From Maea johnstoni (lineage: Eukaryota; Annelida; Polychaeta; Spionida; Magelonidae): a stretch of DNA of 64,000 nucleotides. Shown here piece by piece: positions 27,048-35,609 of the stretch. The stretch is from assembly GCA_963942565.1 (NCBI GenBank), contig CAWWDR010000301.1, positions 1-64,000 of the forward strand. Direction: 5' to 3'. Positions within the stretch are counted from its first letter, which is position 1, and every line of letters begins with the position of its first letter. The notes beneath the pieces were generated by a model that had not been told where the DNA came from, ran no database searches, and saw only the letters and a program-made list of their open reading frames with translations. The position numbers and the translations under genes were made by a program.

Positions 27048-27430
27048 AAGCGAACATTAGTCTTATTACAATTTGGACGGATCGAATTGAATTAATGAAA
27101 AATTTCTATAATTCTGTTTTGGGATTTGAAATCATCAATGATTTGGGAACTTATGTTGAGTTCAAAAACGAAGGAACCAGATTTGCAATTTGTCAGCGCG
27201 ATGTTATGTATGAATACTCGAAGGATTATCGAAAGCTTTGTAACGGCCAGGCATTTGAACTGGCTTTTCCCTGTTCCAGTCCGGAGGAAGTGGATTCCAG
27301 TTACAGGAAAATCATTACCAAAGGTGCCAATCCTATCAACCCGCCAAAAGATATGCCATGGAATCAGAGAACAGCTTTGTTTTCCGATCCCGATGGAAAT
27401 ATTCATGAAATATTTGCTGAATTAAAATAA
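27044..27430 (+). CDS. VOC superfamily (glyoxalase/bleomycin-resistance fold) protein
   Basis: 128 aa with the betaalphabetabetabeta pattern of VOC proteins. It has LITIWTDRIELMKNFYNSVLGFE at the N-terminus and a C-terminal FSDPDGNIHEIFAEL supplying a probable metal-binding Glu. The substrate cannot be told; members include lyases, dioxygenases and binding proteins. It is coupled by a 4-base overlap to the previous gene. Confidence 0.8.
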   Translation: MKANISLITIWTDRIELMKNFYNSVLGFEIINDLGTYVEFKNEGTRFAICQRDVMYEYSKDYRKLCNGQAFELAFPCSSPEEVDSSYRKIITKGANPINPPKDMPWNQRTALFSDPDGNIHEIFAELK

Positions 27431-27448
27431 GAAATAGGATCGATAGTT

Positions 27449-28114
27449 TTGAAGATATTGGCATTGGATGGTAGTCCCAGGAAAAAAGGAAACAGTTCTT
27501 TATTGCTTGAAGAATTCTTAAAAGGCGCAACTGAAAATGATGCTCAGATTGTAAAGATTAAAGCCGATACGGTAAATATAAAGTCCTGTAAGGGATGCCT
27601 GAAGTGCGGAATCTATAAAGAATGTGTTTTAAAAGATGATGATTGGCCGGAAATCAGCAAAGATATACTGGAAGCAGATACGATCGTCATTTCTTCACCG
27701 ATTTACTTTCACCATTTACCCGGCCCTCTAAAAATGATTTTGGATCGATTCCGTTCATTTATGAATGTTAAGGTAACTGAGACCGATTTGGTTCATAAGC
27801 CATGGAGACCATGGTCGAAACGGTTTGTTCTTTTACTGACCTTAGGTTCTCCGGTTCCGGATGATGCTCAACCGGTTATCGACTTATTTAACTATATGAC
27901 AGAAATGTTGGGAACCGGGAATAGCCTGGAAGTGCTTACTTCAACTTGCGTGCAAATGAATGGCCAGATTGATATGAATGAGCAACGTCTTATCAACTTA
28001 TATTCTCGAATGGGTTTGCCTGAAGAAATGGCTCATAAAGATTTTTTGAGGAATCAAGAGAAGTTAAAGCAAGCTTTTAATCTGGGTGCGCAAAACAATA
28101 TTATCAGTGAATAA
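27449..28114 (+). CDS. Flavodoxin-fold NAD(P)H oxidoreductase / iron-sulfur flavoprotein-like
   Basis: 221 aa. The N-terminal ILALDGSPRKKGNSSLLLEE is the FMN phosphate-binding loop. CKGCLKCGIYKECVLKDD near residue 48 is the compact cysteine motif of iron-sulfur flavoproteins (Isf). VISSPIYFHHLPGPLKMILDRF is the second flavin loop. Likely transfers electrons in an anaerobe. The start is a TTG at 27449 with AGGAT upstream. Third in sequence after the VOC gene; the partner is unknown. Confidence 0.82.
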   Translation: MKILALDGSPRKKGNSSLLLEEFLKGATENDAQIVKIKADTVNIKSCKGCLKCGIYKECVLKDDDWPEISKDILEADTIVISSPIYFHHLPGPLKMILDRFRSFMNVKVTETDLVHKPWRPWSKRFVLLLTLGSPVPDDAQPVIDLFNYMTEMLGTGNSLEVLTSTCVQMNGQIDMNEQRLINLYSRMGLPEEMAHKDFLRNQEKLKQAFNLGAQNNIISE

Positions 28115-28120
28115 GGACTA

Positions 28121-28786
28121 ATGTGCAGTATGAATATATTATTCGGCAGTGATTTTCATGGCGATGAAATTGCATTTAATAGATTTGTCGGGCTTTTATC
28201 GGAACCTCAATTTCATATGGGAATCTTAGGTGGCGATCTTTTCAAAGCTAATGAAGATGTTGAGAAACATAAGATATTCGAGAAGAGAATGAAAAAAAAA
28301 CTAAATACTCCAGGTAAATCAATTCTGTTTGTATTGGGAAATGGAGATGGAAATGCTGGTGTTGATTGGCAGGACTCGGGATATCTGAAAAATATAAATT
28401 GTAGAAGAATCATAGTCGATAACCAGGCTTTTACAGGATATCAGTATTCAAATCCCTTATCCGATAGCCCCTTTGAAAAGACAGAGGAAGAACAATTTAA
28501 AGATATGACATCTCTATCCCAAATGATTGATCAAGAGACCATCCTGGTAACGCATTCACCTGCCTTTAAGGTTCTCGATTGGCGTATGAGAGATGGACGA
28601 GGATTGCATATGGGAAGTAAAATGCTATCCCAATTGATCCAAAGTACAAATCCAATGCTGCATCTTCATGGTCATGCTCATCAGTCAACAGGAATTGAGG
28701 GTCGATCAATTAACGGTGCCTATTGTGATAGAAAGGATTTTGTCAGTATTGATCCGGATAAAAAAATCTATCGATTTATTAAGTAG
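28121..28786 (+). CDS. Calcineurin-like metallophosphoesterase
   Basis: 221 aa. All metal-binding blocks of the family are present in order: GSDFHGD, GILGGDLF, VLGNGDGNAG, LVTHSPAF and LHLHGHAHQS. Closest in layout to YfcE-type phosphodiesterases. Start at 28121 or 28130; AAGGA lies 3 or 12 bases upstream respectively, so the choice is open. Last gene of the five-gene operon and convergent with the TatD-like gene. Confidence 0.87.
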   Translation: MCSMNILFGSDFHGDEIAFNRFVGLLSEPQFHMGILGGDLFKANEDVEKHKIFEKRMKKKLNTPGKSILFVLGNGDGNAGVDWQDSGYLKNINCRRIIVDNQAFTGYQYSNPLSDSPFEKTEEEQFKDMTSLSQMIDQETILVTHSPAFKVLDWRMRDGRGLHMGSKMLSQLIQSTNPMLHLHGHAHQSTGIEGRSINGAYCDRKDFVSIDPDKKIYRFIK

Positions 28787-28798
28787 TTATTGAGTCTA

Positions 28799-29548
28799 CT
28801 ATTTAAGTATAAGATCTCTGAGATTCTGTTTGCATTGTGAAATCAATTCCCTCTCATCAAAACCCAGTTTTTCCGCCAATTTTCCATACACTTTAATAAT
28901 GTCATCGCCAAGGTATTCACTTTCAATAATCCAGGGGATTCCCGTAGGGTTGTCAGTTTCGACAAATATCCTACCTGGAGGAATATGATTATAAACCTTC
29001 GATTCGCTAAAGATATCGGGACCTATTGTGAAGTAGCTACCTAAATCCAGAAAAGCAGGAATCAGTTCCAAAGAACCGGAATACCAATGGATTATAGATT
29101 TTTTTATCTCATATTTCTGGAGCAGATCCAAAATCAATTCCTCTGCTCCTTTCGTATGGATTGAGGGGATCATTTTATGCTTTTTTACAATGGCCAGCTG
29201 AGCTTCGAAAACCTCTTTTTGTTTGTCATATGTTCTTTTATCTTCTATCCAGAAATTGTCGATGCCGATTTCTCCGATAAAGTCATTTCCGATCATCAGA
29301 TTTTCCAGTTGAGATTTTGATAAGAGGCACTTGTAAGCCCTCATGGGATGTATTCCGAATGAGGGGACTATGTTTTCAAATTCTTCAGCAAATGTCAGGG
29401 TCTTTCTGTAAGAATCTTCATCAATGGCATTGGCAAAATAGAGGATATTGTCATAGTTATCATCGGGAGTGAAATCCTCCATGTGGATGTGCATATCAAT
29501 ATAATCAATATGTTCTAATAGGTTCAGAGTCTTTTTATAGCTATTCAT
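28799..29548 (-). CDS. TatD-like metal-dependent hydrolase
   Basis: 249 aa amidohydrolase-fold protein. Motifs are YIDMHIHMED, SFGIHPMRAY, FIGEIGIDNF, SIHTKGAEE, SIIHWYSGS and FVETDNPTG. TatD enzymes are metal-dependent exo-nucleases; the usual ETDAP/ETDSP is ETDNP here. Slightly divergent from housekeeping TatD, so nuclease activity is not assured. Monocistronic, convergent with the metallophosphoesterase gene. Confidence 0.85.
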   Translation of the reverse strand: MNSYKKTLNLLEHIDYIDMHIHMEDFTPDDNYDNILYFANAIDEDSYRKTLTFAEEFENIVPSFGIHPMRAYKCLLSKSQLENLMIGNDFIGEIGIDNFWIEDKRTYDKQKEVFEAQLAIVKKHKMIPSIHTKGAEELILDLLQKYEIKKSIIHWYSGSLELIPAFLDLGSYFTIGPDIFSESKVYNHIPPGRIFVETDNPTGIPWIIESEYLGDDIIKVYGKLAEKLGFDERELISQCKQNLRDLILK

Positions 29549-29703
29549 GAATATAAAAGATACAAAATAAAAAGGGATTGTTACAGGTATTTTTTCTATA
29601 TATTTGATGTAACTGCTGTATACTTCCTGTGATCAGTTTTGTTAGAAGGATTCTGATAATGACAACTCAAATTGTAATAAATTACGAAATATGTAAAAAT
29701 TTA

Positions 29704-29756
29704 TTGACAATTGAAAAATCCGTTGTAATATGAATTAAACATGGGAACGTTCCCAT
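29704..29756 (+). promoter_or_regulatory. lacI-family gene promoter with perfect operator
   Basis: TTGACA at 29704-29709 and TAATAT at 29726-29731 are 16 bases apart. The perfect palindrome ATGGGAACGTTCCCAT at 29741-29756 lies over the predicted transcription start. This is a typical LacI-type operator and implies autorepression. Confidence 0.8.
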
Positions 29757-29770
29757 AGAAATGGAGTATC

Positions 29771-30766
29771 ATGGCAACCATACATGACATAGCCCGAGAG
29801 TCCGGTTTATCCAAATCAACTGTGTCCAGGGTTATCAGCAATCAGGGATATGTAAAAGAAGAGACTCGAATAAAGATTGATAAGGCTATGAAAAAGCTGG
29901 ATTATACTCCCAATTATGCTGCCAGAGGTATGAGAACCAACAAGTCTTCGACAATCGGATTATTTATCCCCGATTATTCCAATCCATTTTATTCAGAGCT
30001 TTTCAAGGGCGTAGAACAGGTTACAAGGAAAGCGGGATATATGAATCTGGTATGTCATACAGATGAAGATCCCAAAGCTGAGCTGTTCTATAATGATGAG
30101 CTGTTGAAAAGACAAATAGACGGCATAATTTTTTGCACCTATAACAGAAGTCCCGAAGGAGTTAAATTCCTTAAAGAATTGTCCGGCAAATTACCAATAG
30201 TATTCATGGACCCAGTATTCGACGACCAGGGTTTTTCACTAGTTGTAAGCGATGGTTATTCGGGATCTAAAAAAGCTGTAAGTTATTTGTATGAAAAGGG
30301 TTGCACTCAGATTGCCAATATTCGTGGGCCTAAAATACATGCTGTAACGAAAGAGCGATACAGAGGATATGTTGACGGTTTGAAAGAACAGGGTGAAAAA
30401 GTACAGCAATCTTATGTATTCGAAGGAGATTTCACTCTCGAAAGCGGAAGAAAAGCTGTCAGAAAATTTTTAGATTTAGATGTCATACCCGATGCTATCA
30501 TTGCGGCAACCGATGTTATGGCCATAGGGGCATTAAAGGAACTGAATGCCAATCATATTTCCGTTCCCGAGCAAATAAAAGTGGTGGGTTTTGATAACAT
30601 CCCCCTTTCGGAGCTTGTCGAACCCTCTTTGACAACCGTCGCACAACCCATACGGGATTTGGGCGTTCAGGCGGCGGAACTGTTATTAAAGAAAATTGAA
30701 AATCCTGATACTCCTGATCAGCAGGTTGTAATGCAGTGTTCAATTATTGAGAGAGAGAGTTCTTAA
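29771..30766 (+). CDS. LacI family transcriptional repressor
   Basis: 331 aa. The N-terminal HTH is TIHDIARESGLSKSTVSRVI, the hinge is NYAARGMRTNKS, and a periplasmic-binding-protein-like sugar domain fills residues 60-331. ATGGAG precedes the ATG. It is flanked by two copies of the same palindromic operator, one in its own promoter and one between its stop and the sugar transporter, so it controls both. The inducer is probably the transported sugar. Confidence 0.92.
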   Translation: MATIHDIARESGLSKSTVSRVISNQGYVKEETRIKIDKAMKKLDYTPNYAARGMRTNKSSTIGLFIPDYSNPFYSELFKGVEQVTRKAGYMNLVCHTDEDPKAELFYNDELLKRQIDGIIFCTYNRSPEGVKFLKELSGKLPIVFMDPVFDDQGFSLVVSDGYSGSKKAVSYLYEKGCTQIANIRGPKIHAVTKERYRGYVDGLKEQGEKVQQSYVFEGDFTLESGRKAVRKFLDLDVIPDAIIAATDVMAIGALKELNANHISVPEQIKVVGFDNIPLSELVEPSLTTVAQPIRDLGVQAAELLLKKIENPDTPDQQVVMQCSIIERESS

Positions 30767-30777
30767 TTTTTTGCTAA

Positions 30778-30797
30778 ATATGGGAACGTTCCCATAT
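30778..30797. promoter_or_regulatory. Second LacI operator before the sugar transporter
   Basis: ATATGGGAACGTTCCCATAT is a perfect 20-bp palindrome with the same core as the operator at 29741. It lies 12 bases after the repressor stop and 87 bases before the binding-protein gene. The second transporter copy at 43100 has no such site. Confidence 0.8.
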
Positions 30798-30883
30798 CTG
30801 TTGATTTTATTTTGAAATATGGGTTCCATACTGCAGACAAACCGATTGTGTGGAATCTATTTATATATCCATAGGAGGATAAC

Positions 30884-31876
30884 ATGAAAAAGGTTCTTTT
30901 ATTATTGTTAGTTTCTTTTCTGGCGATGAATTCAGTTTTTGCTGCCGGACAACAGGACAAAGCGGATGATGAGATCATCATCGGTTTTAACAACGGTTCA
31001 ACAACAGTCGACTTCTTGAGACAGGTTGGTGAGAGTATGGAGAAGGTCGCAGCGGAGATGGGTGTTAAACTGATCGTCGCCGAGTCAAACTTCGATGCGG
31101 AAAAGATTCTTCCCAATGTTGACAATATGCTGCTCCAGGGTGCGGACATCATTGTAGATTTTAATGTAAATGCCGAAATCGGCGGAAGTCTTGTGGACTA
31201 CTGTGGTGAGAAAGGCGTTCCGGTTATCGGAATCGATGTAGCCTATACCGGCGCATCGGGAGAACAGGGATATTTCTTTGGCGCCAACAATCAGATGGCA
31301 GGAGAAGTAGCCGGTGAAGGTCTTGCCAAAGCTATCAAAGAGCAGTGGGGCGGAGAAGTAGATCAATTATTATTATTCTTCAACTCAGAAAATGGCGACC
31401 TTGTTAAATTGAGACTCTCTGGAATGATTGACGGAATGGCATCTGCCGGAATCACTCTTCCCGGAGACAGAATTGAGTTTATCGATATGGGAGGCGGCGG
31501 ATCAGATACAACTATGTCGGCTAACCAGAAAATGACAGACTGGCTGACAGCTCATCCCGACTATGACAATATTGCCGTGGGAACAGTTAATACAGAAACA
31601 GGACAGGGAGTTTTCTCAGCAGTTCAAGCAGCCGACAGAGATTCTGATGTATTTATTGCAACAAACAACAACGGAATGCAGACTCTTGCCGCTTTTGAAT
31701 TGGGAGATAACTGCTGGCTAGGTGGAACAGCTTACTATCCAACACAGTACGGCGATTACATCATTCCTTTTGCTCTTGATATTCTAGCGGGAAATAATCC
31801 CGATAAAATCATGACTATGAGTCATGAGTTTTTAACAAGAGATAATCTTCAGGCAATAATCGACGAAAATAGCTAA
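30884..31876 (+). CDS. Sugar ABC transporter substrate-binding protein (RbsB-type), copy 1
   Basis: 330 aa periplasmic-binding protein of the pentose/hexose class (Peripla_BP_4). The signal peptide is MKKVLLLLLVSFLAMNSVFA, followed by AGQQDK, typical of spirochaetal binding proteins. The domain begins IIIGFNNGSTTVDFLRQVGESM and includes GADIIVDFNVNAEIGGSLVDYC. AGGAGG precedes the ATG. It is followed by a strong hairpin, then the ATPase. The ligand is a sugar or sugar derivative; the operon suggests a deoxy-sugar. Confidence 0.9.
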   Translation: MKKVLLLLLVSFLAMNSVFAAGQQDKADDEIIIGFNNGSTTVDFLRQVGESMEKVAAEMGVKLIVAESNFDAEKILPNVDNMLLQGADIIVDFNVNAEIGGSLVDYCGEKGVPVIGIDVAYTGASGEQGYFFGANNQMAGEVAGEGLAKAIKEQWGGEVDQLLLFFNSENGDLVKLRLSGMIDGMASAGITLPGDRIEFIDMGGGGSDTTMSANQKMTDWLTAHPDYDNIAVGTVNTETGQGVFSAVQAADRDSDVFIATNNNGMQTLAAFELGDNCWLGGTAYYPTQYGDYIIPFALDILAGNNPDKIMTMSHEFLTRDNLQAIIDENS

Positions 31877-31888
31877 TTGATATCTATA

Positions 31889-31924
31889 ATTGCGGGTCCC
31901 AGCAGGCTGCTCGGAACCCGCAAT
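31889..31924 (+). terminator. Intercistronic stem-loop, transporter copy 1
   Basis: Stem ATTGCGGGT/ACCCGCAAT with inner pairing CC/GG and AGCA/TGCT around loop GGC. Such hairpins after binding-protein genes usually stabilise their mRNA. The same structure is at 44105-44140. Confidence 0.6.
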
Positions 31925-31967
31925 TTCATGAACATAATTTGAAGAGTGATTAGAGTCTGGAGAGAAC

Positions 31968-33491
31968 ATGAATAATGAACATATTCTTCAAATGAAGAAG
32001 ATAGTTAAACAGTACCCGGGCGTTCTGGCTCTGGATCAGGTTGATCTGGAGATAAAAGAGAGTGAAGTCCTTGCGGTTATCGGAGAGAACGGAGCGGGAA
32101 AATCGACCATGATGAAGATTTTGTCCGGTGCGATCTCCATGGATTCCGGTGAAATTTTATTAAACGGACAAATTGTTCCCCCTGCTTCCATTCCCAAAGA
32201 GCGAATGGACTCAGGGATCGCCATCATTTATCAGGAACTGAACTACATAAACGAGATGACCATTGCCGAAAACCTGTTCATCGGCTGTGTTCCTTTAAAA
32301 GGGCCCATGAAACGGGTGGATTATCAGAAGATGAAAGAAGAATCAGCCGAACTGCTGTGCTCCTTTAATCTCGATTATGATCCCTTTACCCTTATGAAAA
32401 ATCTTACGGTTGCGGAAAAGCAGGTAATTGAAATACTCAGGGCCGTATCGAAAGATGTAAAAGTGCTAATTATGGATGAACCGACATCCTCTTTAAATGA
32501 GGTGGAGACCAAAAGACTCTTTGACTTCATAGAAGATTTAAAGAAGAAAGGTGTGTCTATCATATATATTTCTCATAAACTCGAGGAGATCTTTGCCATT
32601 GCCGACCGGGTTCAGGTCATGCGCGACGGTAAAAGAGTAGACGTTCTGGAGGTGGAGAAAACCTCTACATCACAGCTGGTGGAACTTATGGTCGGCCGGT
32701 CTATCGTGGACATGTATCCCAAAGAGGATACGAAAATCAGCGATGAGGTCCTCAGGGTGGAAAACTTGACCAGCGGCATTGCCCGAAAGGTCTCCTTTAA
32801 CGTGAGGAAAGGGGAAGTTCTCGGTCTGTTCGGACTAGTGGGCTCAGGCCGCGTGGAGACTGTAGAGGGTCTGCTGGGCTTGAAATCCTCGAGCTCGACA
32901 ATGATCCGCATCGACGGCGAGGATGTGGTGATTAAAAACCCCATCGACGCCAAGAGACAGGGGATCGCCTATATACCCTCTGACAGAAAACAGGACGGGC
33001 TTGTTCTTATCAACTCTGTAAAGAACAACCTGACGCTGACTCAGGTCGACGAACTGGGCCGGGGTCTCAGTATGGATTCTAAGAAAGAGAATGAATACTG
33101 CGAGAAGTGGATCGATAAACTGGGCATCAAAACGCCCTCGAAAGATGTGATCATCGGATCATTGAGCGGGGGAAACCAGCAGAAAGTGGTCATAGCCAAA
33201 TGGCTTTTGATCAATCCGAAAGTGCTTATCATGAATGATCCCACCAGGGGAATCGATGTAGGCGCCAAGGTTGAAATCTACAAAGTAATGGAAGAGCTCT
33301 GCCGCGAGGGGATCTCAATTATCATGGTCTCATCGGAATTGCCCGAAGTTATGGGGATCACAGACCGGATGATGGTCTTCGCCGACGGGAATGTGGTGGG
33401 CGAGTTTAAAAGAAGTGAATACGATCAAAATAAAATACTGCACATGGCTGTAAAAGGAAATGAAAATGAATACGAAAACTCTTGCCCTTAA
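31968..33491 (+). CDS. Sugar ABC transporter ATPase (RbsA/MglA-type), copy 1
   Basis: 507 aa with two nucleotide-binding halves. The first has Walker A IGENGAGKSTMMKIL, signature NLTVAEKQVIEIL and Walker B LIMDEPTSSL. The second has GLVGSGRVETVEGL (degenerate Walker A), LSGGNQQKVVIAKWL and LIMNDPTRGIDVGAK. This double-domain form is typical of CUT2 sugar importers. Its 3' end overlaps the permease gene by about 26-32 bases. Confidence 0.92.
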   Translation: MNNEHILQMKKIVKQYPGVLALDQVDLEIKESEVLAVIGENGAGKSTMMKILSGAISMDSGEILLNGQIVPPASIPKERMDSGIAIIYQELNYINEMTIAENLFIGCVPLKGPMKRVDYQKMKEESAELLCSFNLDYDPFTLMKNLTVAEKQVIEILRAVSKDVKVLIMDEPTSSLNEVETKRLFDFIEDLKKKGVSIIYISHKLEEIFAIADRVQVMRDGKRVDVLEVEKTSTSQLVELMVGRSIVDMYPKEDTKISDEVLRVENLTSGIARKVSFNVRKGEVLGLFGLVGSGRVETVEGLLGLKSSSSTMIRIDGEDVVIKNPIDAKRQGIAYIPSDRKQDGLVLINSVKNNLTLTQVDELGRGLSMDSKKENEYCEKWIDKLGIKTPSKDVIIGSLSGGNQQKVVIAKWLLINPKVLIMNDPTRGIDVGAKVEIYKVMEELCREGISIIMVSSELPEVMGITDRMMVFADGNVVGEFKRSEYDQNKILHMAVKGNENEYENSCP

Positions 33492-34464
33492 GAAAGGGGG
33501 TGCTTTTTTCAAAAAGATGAACGCTCTGGGGAATGACATGGGCAACACCCTGAGTCTTGCCATAGCGCTGTTTATACTATGTGTGGTCTGGAGCTTCAAG
33601 TCTCCCTATTTTCTGACAATGCAGAACATCATGAACATCCTGATGTTCGCCTCCATACTGGCCATAAGAGCCTCGGGGCTGACCGTTTCGATGATCATGG
33701 GCGGGATGGATATCTCTCAGAATGCCATAGGCGCCGTAACGGCGCTGCTGTGCGCATTGGTAAGCGCCTCCGGAGCGCCATGGTGGGCCGTCATTATTAT
33801 GGTATTCGGTTTGGGACTGCTTATGGGTGCGATTAACGCCACACTGGTCTCCTACCTTAAGATCGCTGCGATCATCACCACGCTGGGAACCATGCAGATC
33901 TTCCGCGGAGCCGCCTGGTTGATCAAAGACGCCACGGTCATGGTCAAGGATCCCATCCTTTTAAAACTGGGAAGAGGAAGACTTTTCGGAGTAATCCCCT
34001 ATGTGGCAATCATAGCCGTAGTCATTCTGGCGATCATCTATTACGTGTTGAAGTTCACTTCTTTCGGAAGAAAGGTTTATATGGTCGGTGGAAACGAACA
34101 CGCCAGTTATCTATCGGGTATCAACGTCAACAGAGTGAAGTTTATCTCATTTCTGATAAGCGGTGTCACAGCGGGAATCGCCGGATTTCTTCTGGCCTGT
34201 CAGGTTGGAGCGGCTCTGCCTCAGTCTGGAGCGGGAACGGAGATGAGCACCATCTCAGCGGTTATCCTCGGGGGGATCAGTCTCTCGGGCGGTAAGGGTA
34301 AAATCTCGGGAACCATTCTCGGGATTCTGATCCTGCAGACCATCAACAACGGACTGACGCTTCTGAGCGTCAACGCCTACTACCAGATGGTCGTGAGCGG
34401 AACCGTGCTGCTGCTGGCCGTAATGATAGACATCATCAGAAGCGGAGCCTTGAGGAAACAATAA
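33466..34464 (+). CDS. Sugar ABC transporter permease (RbsC-type), copy 1
   Basis: About 332 aa with 8-10 hydrophobic segments. CUT2 permease features are the N-terminal FASILAIRASGLTVSMIMGGMDIS, the GNEHASYLSGINVNRVKF loop near residue 205, and AVILGGISLSGGKGKISGTI near the C-terminus. ATG 33466 is preferred over 33460 because AAAAGGA lies 7 bases upstream. It is followed 36 bases later by a URO-D gene in the same operon. Confidence 0.9.
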   Translation: MNTKTLALKKGGAFFKKMNALGNDMGNTLSLAIALFILCVVWSFKSPYFLTMQNIMNILMFASILAIRASGLTVSMIMGGMDISQNAIGAVTALLCALVSASGAPWWAVIIMVFGLGLLMGAINATLVSYLKIAAIITTLGTMQIFRGAAWLIKDATVMVKDPILLKLGRGRLFGVIPYVAIIAVVILAIIYYVLKFTSFGRKVYMVGGNEHASYLSGINVNRVKFISFLISGVTAGIAGFLLACQVGAALPQSGAGTEMSTISAVILGGISLSGGKGKISGTILGILILQTINNGLTLLSVNAYYQMVVSGTVLLLAVMIDIIRSGALRKQ

Positions 34465-34500
34465 TCTAATAGTTTATTAATTTATTAAGAGGAGGAAAAA

Positions 34501-35583
34501 ATGAGTATTGATGCAAAATTGAGGAAACCGAACAAAGAGAGAACGACAGCAGCATTATTGGGGGAAACTCACGATCGAGTTCCGCACTTCGAAGTCGCAA
34601 TTGAAGATAAGGTTGTCAAAGAAATTTTGGGAAGAGACGCAGGATCAACGCTTGCCGCTTCCCGTGGAGTTTCCGATAGTGCTTATTTTTCTCCTCCCAT
34701 GCATCCGAATGACTATATAGACATCGTAAATTACACAGGTCAGGACGTTATCGGATTTGAGTCTTTGTGGATGCCTGTGAAATATAAAGATGATAAAGGC
34801 GACATGCATCTTATCAATGATGGGAGAATTAAAAACTTTGAAGATCTTGATAAGGCCATTATGCCGACCTGGAAGGATGATTTTGAACCGCGGAAAAAAT
34901 ATTTTGATATGTACAATAAGGCCATAGAAGGGACAGATATCGGTCTTTTCTACCTGACAGGTGCTATATTTCAGTCTTCTTACGTATTCCTCGGCGGATT
35001 TAATGATTTTTTAGTCAGCATGTATACGGACAGGGAATTCGCAGAGGCCGTAATGGATCACTGTGTCGATTTTTATCTGAAAATCATAGATATCGCCCTT
35101 GATTCGGGGCTTACTTTTCTATTTCTGGCAGATGACATTGCCTTCAAGCAGGGGCCTTTTGTCAGTCCGGAAATGCTTAAAGAGATGTGGCTGCCCAGAA
35201 TGAAGAAACTTGTAAAACCGGCGAGGGAAGCGGGAGTTCCTGTTATGTTCCACAGTTGCGGCAACGTCACTGATATTTTTGATGATCTGATGATGGAGCT
35301 CGGAGTTGACTGTATTAATCCTATTGAGCCCTACAGCAACGATATATTCTCATTAAAGAAACAATACGGAGATAAAATATCGTTGAGCGGAAATATCGAT
35401 ATAGCCGGCCCTCTCGCATTTGGCACTCCTGCCGAAGTTGATGCCGAGGTCAAGAATCATCTGGAACAGTTAATGGTCGGAGGAAGATATGTTCTTTCCA
35501 CAAATCACAGCATTATGAATGACATACCGCTGAAAAACTATGATGCCATGCTGAACGCTATGTATAAGTACGGCGTGTATTAA
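34501..35583 (+). CDS. URO-D/MtaA superfamily protein
   Basis: 360 aa. The N-terminus NKERTTAALLGETHDRVPHFE is followed by a middle LFLADDIAFKQGPFVSPEML (the family's D-D-x-x-x-G region), zinc-type FHSCGNVTDIF at about residue 255, and a distal STNHSIMNDIP with His in the third ligand position. AAGAGGAGG precedes the ATG. First of four URO-D-superfamily genes after the sugar transporter, probably co-transcribed with it under LacI control. A methyltransferase role is inferred; no corrinoid partner is encoded nearby. Confidence 0.8.
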   Translation: MSIDAKLRKPNKERTTAALLGETHDRVPHFEVAIEDKVVKEILGRDAGSTLAASRGVSDSAYFSPPMHPNDYIDIVNYTGQDVIGFESLWMPVKYKDDKGDMHLINDGRIKNFEDLDKAIMPTWKDDFEPRKKYFDMYNKAIEGTDIGLFYLTGAIFQSSYVFLGGFNDFLVSMYTDREFAEAVMDHCVDFYLKIIDIALDSGLTFLFLADDIAFKQGPFVSPEMLKEMWLPRMKKLVKPAREAGVPVMFHSCGNVTDIFDDLMMELGVDCINPIEPYSNDIFSLKKQYGDKISLSGNIDIAGPLAFGTPAEVDAEVKNHLEQLMVGGRYVLSTNHSIMNDIPLKNYDAMLNAMYKYGVY

Positions 35584-35609
35584 AAAGATAAAGAATTCAG
35601 GAGTTTAAA

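Larger units (their letters stand above)
30822..34406 (+). repeat. 3.6-kb direct repeat, copy 1 (sugar ABC transporter)
   Basis: Read against 43038-46622 (offset 12,216) this segment appears identical base for base. It spans the binding protein, the ATPase and nearly all of the permease. The last 60 bases of the permease then differ at seven positions, all synonymous. Confidence 0.9.
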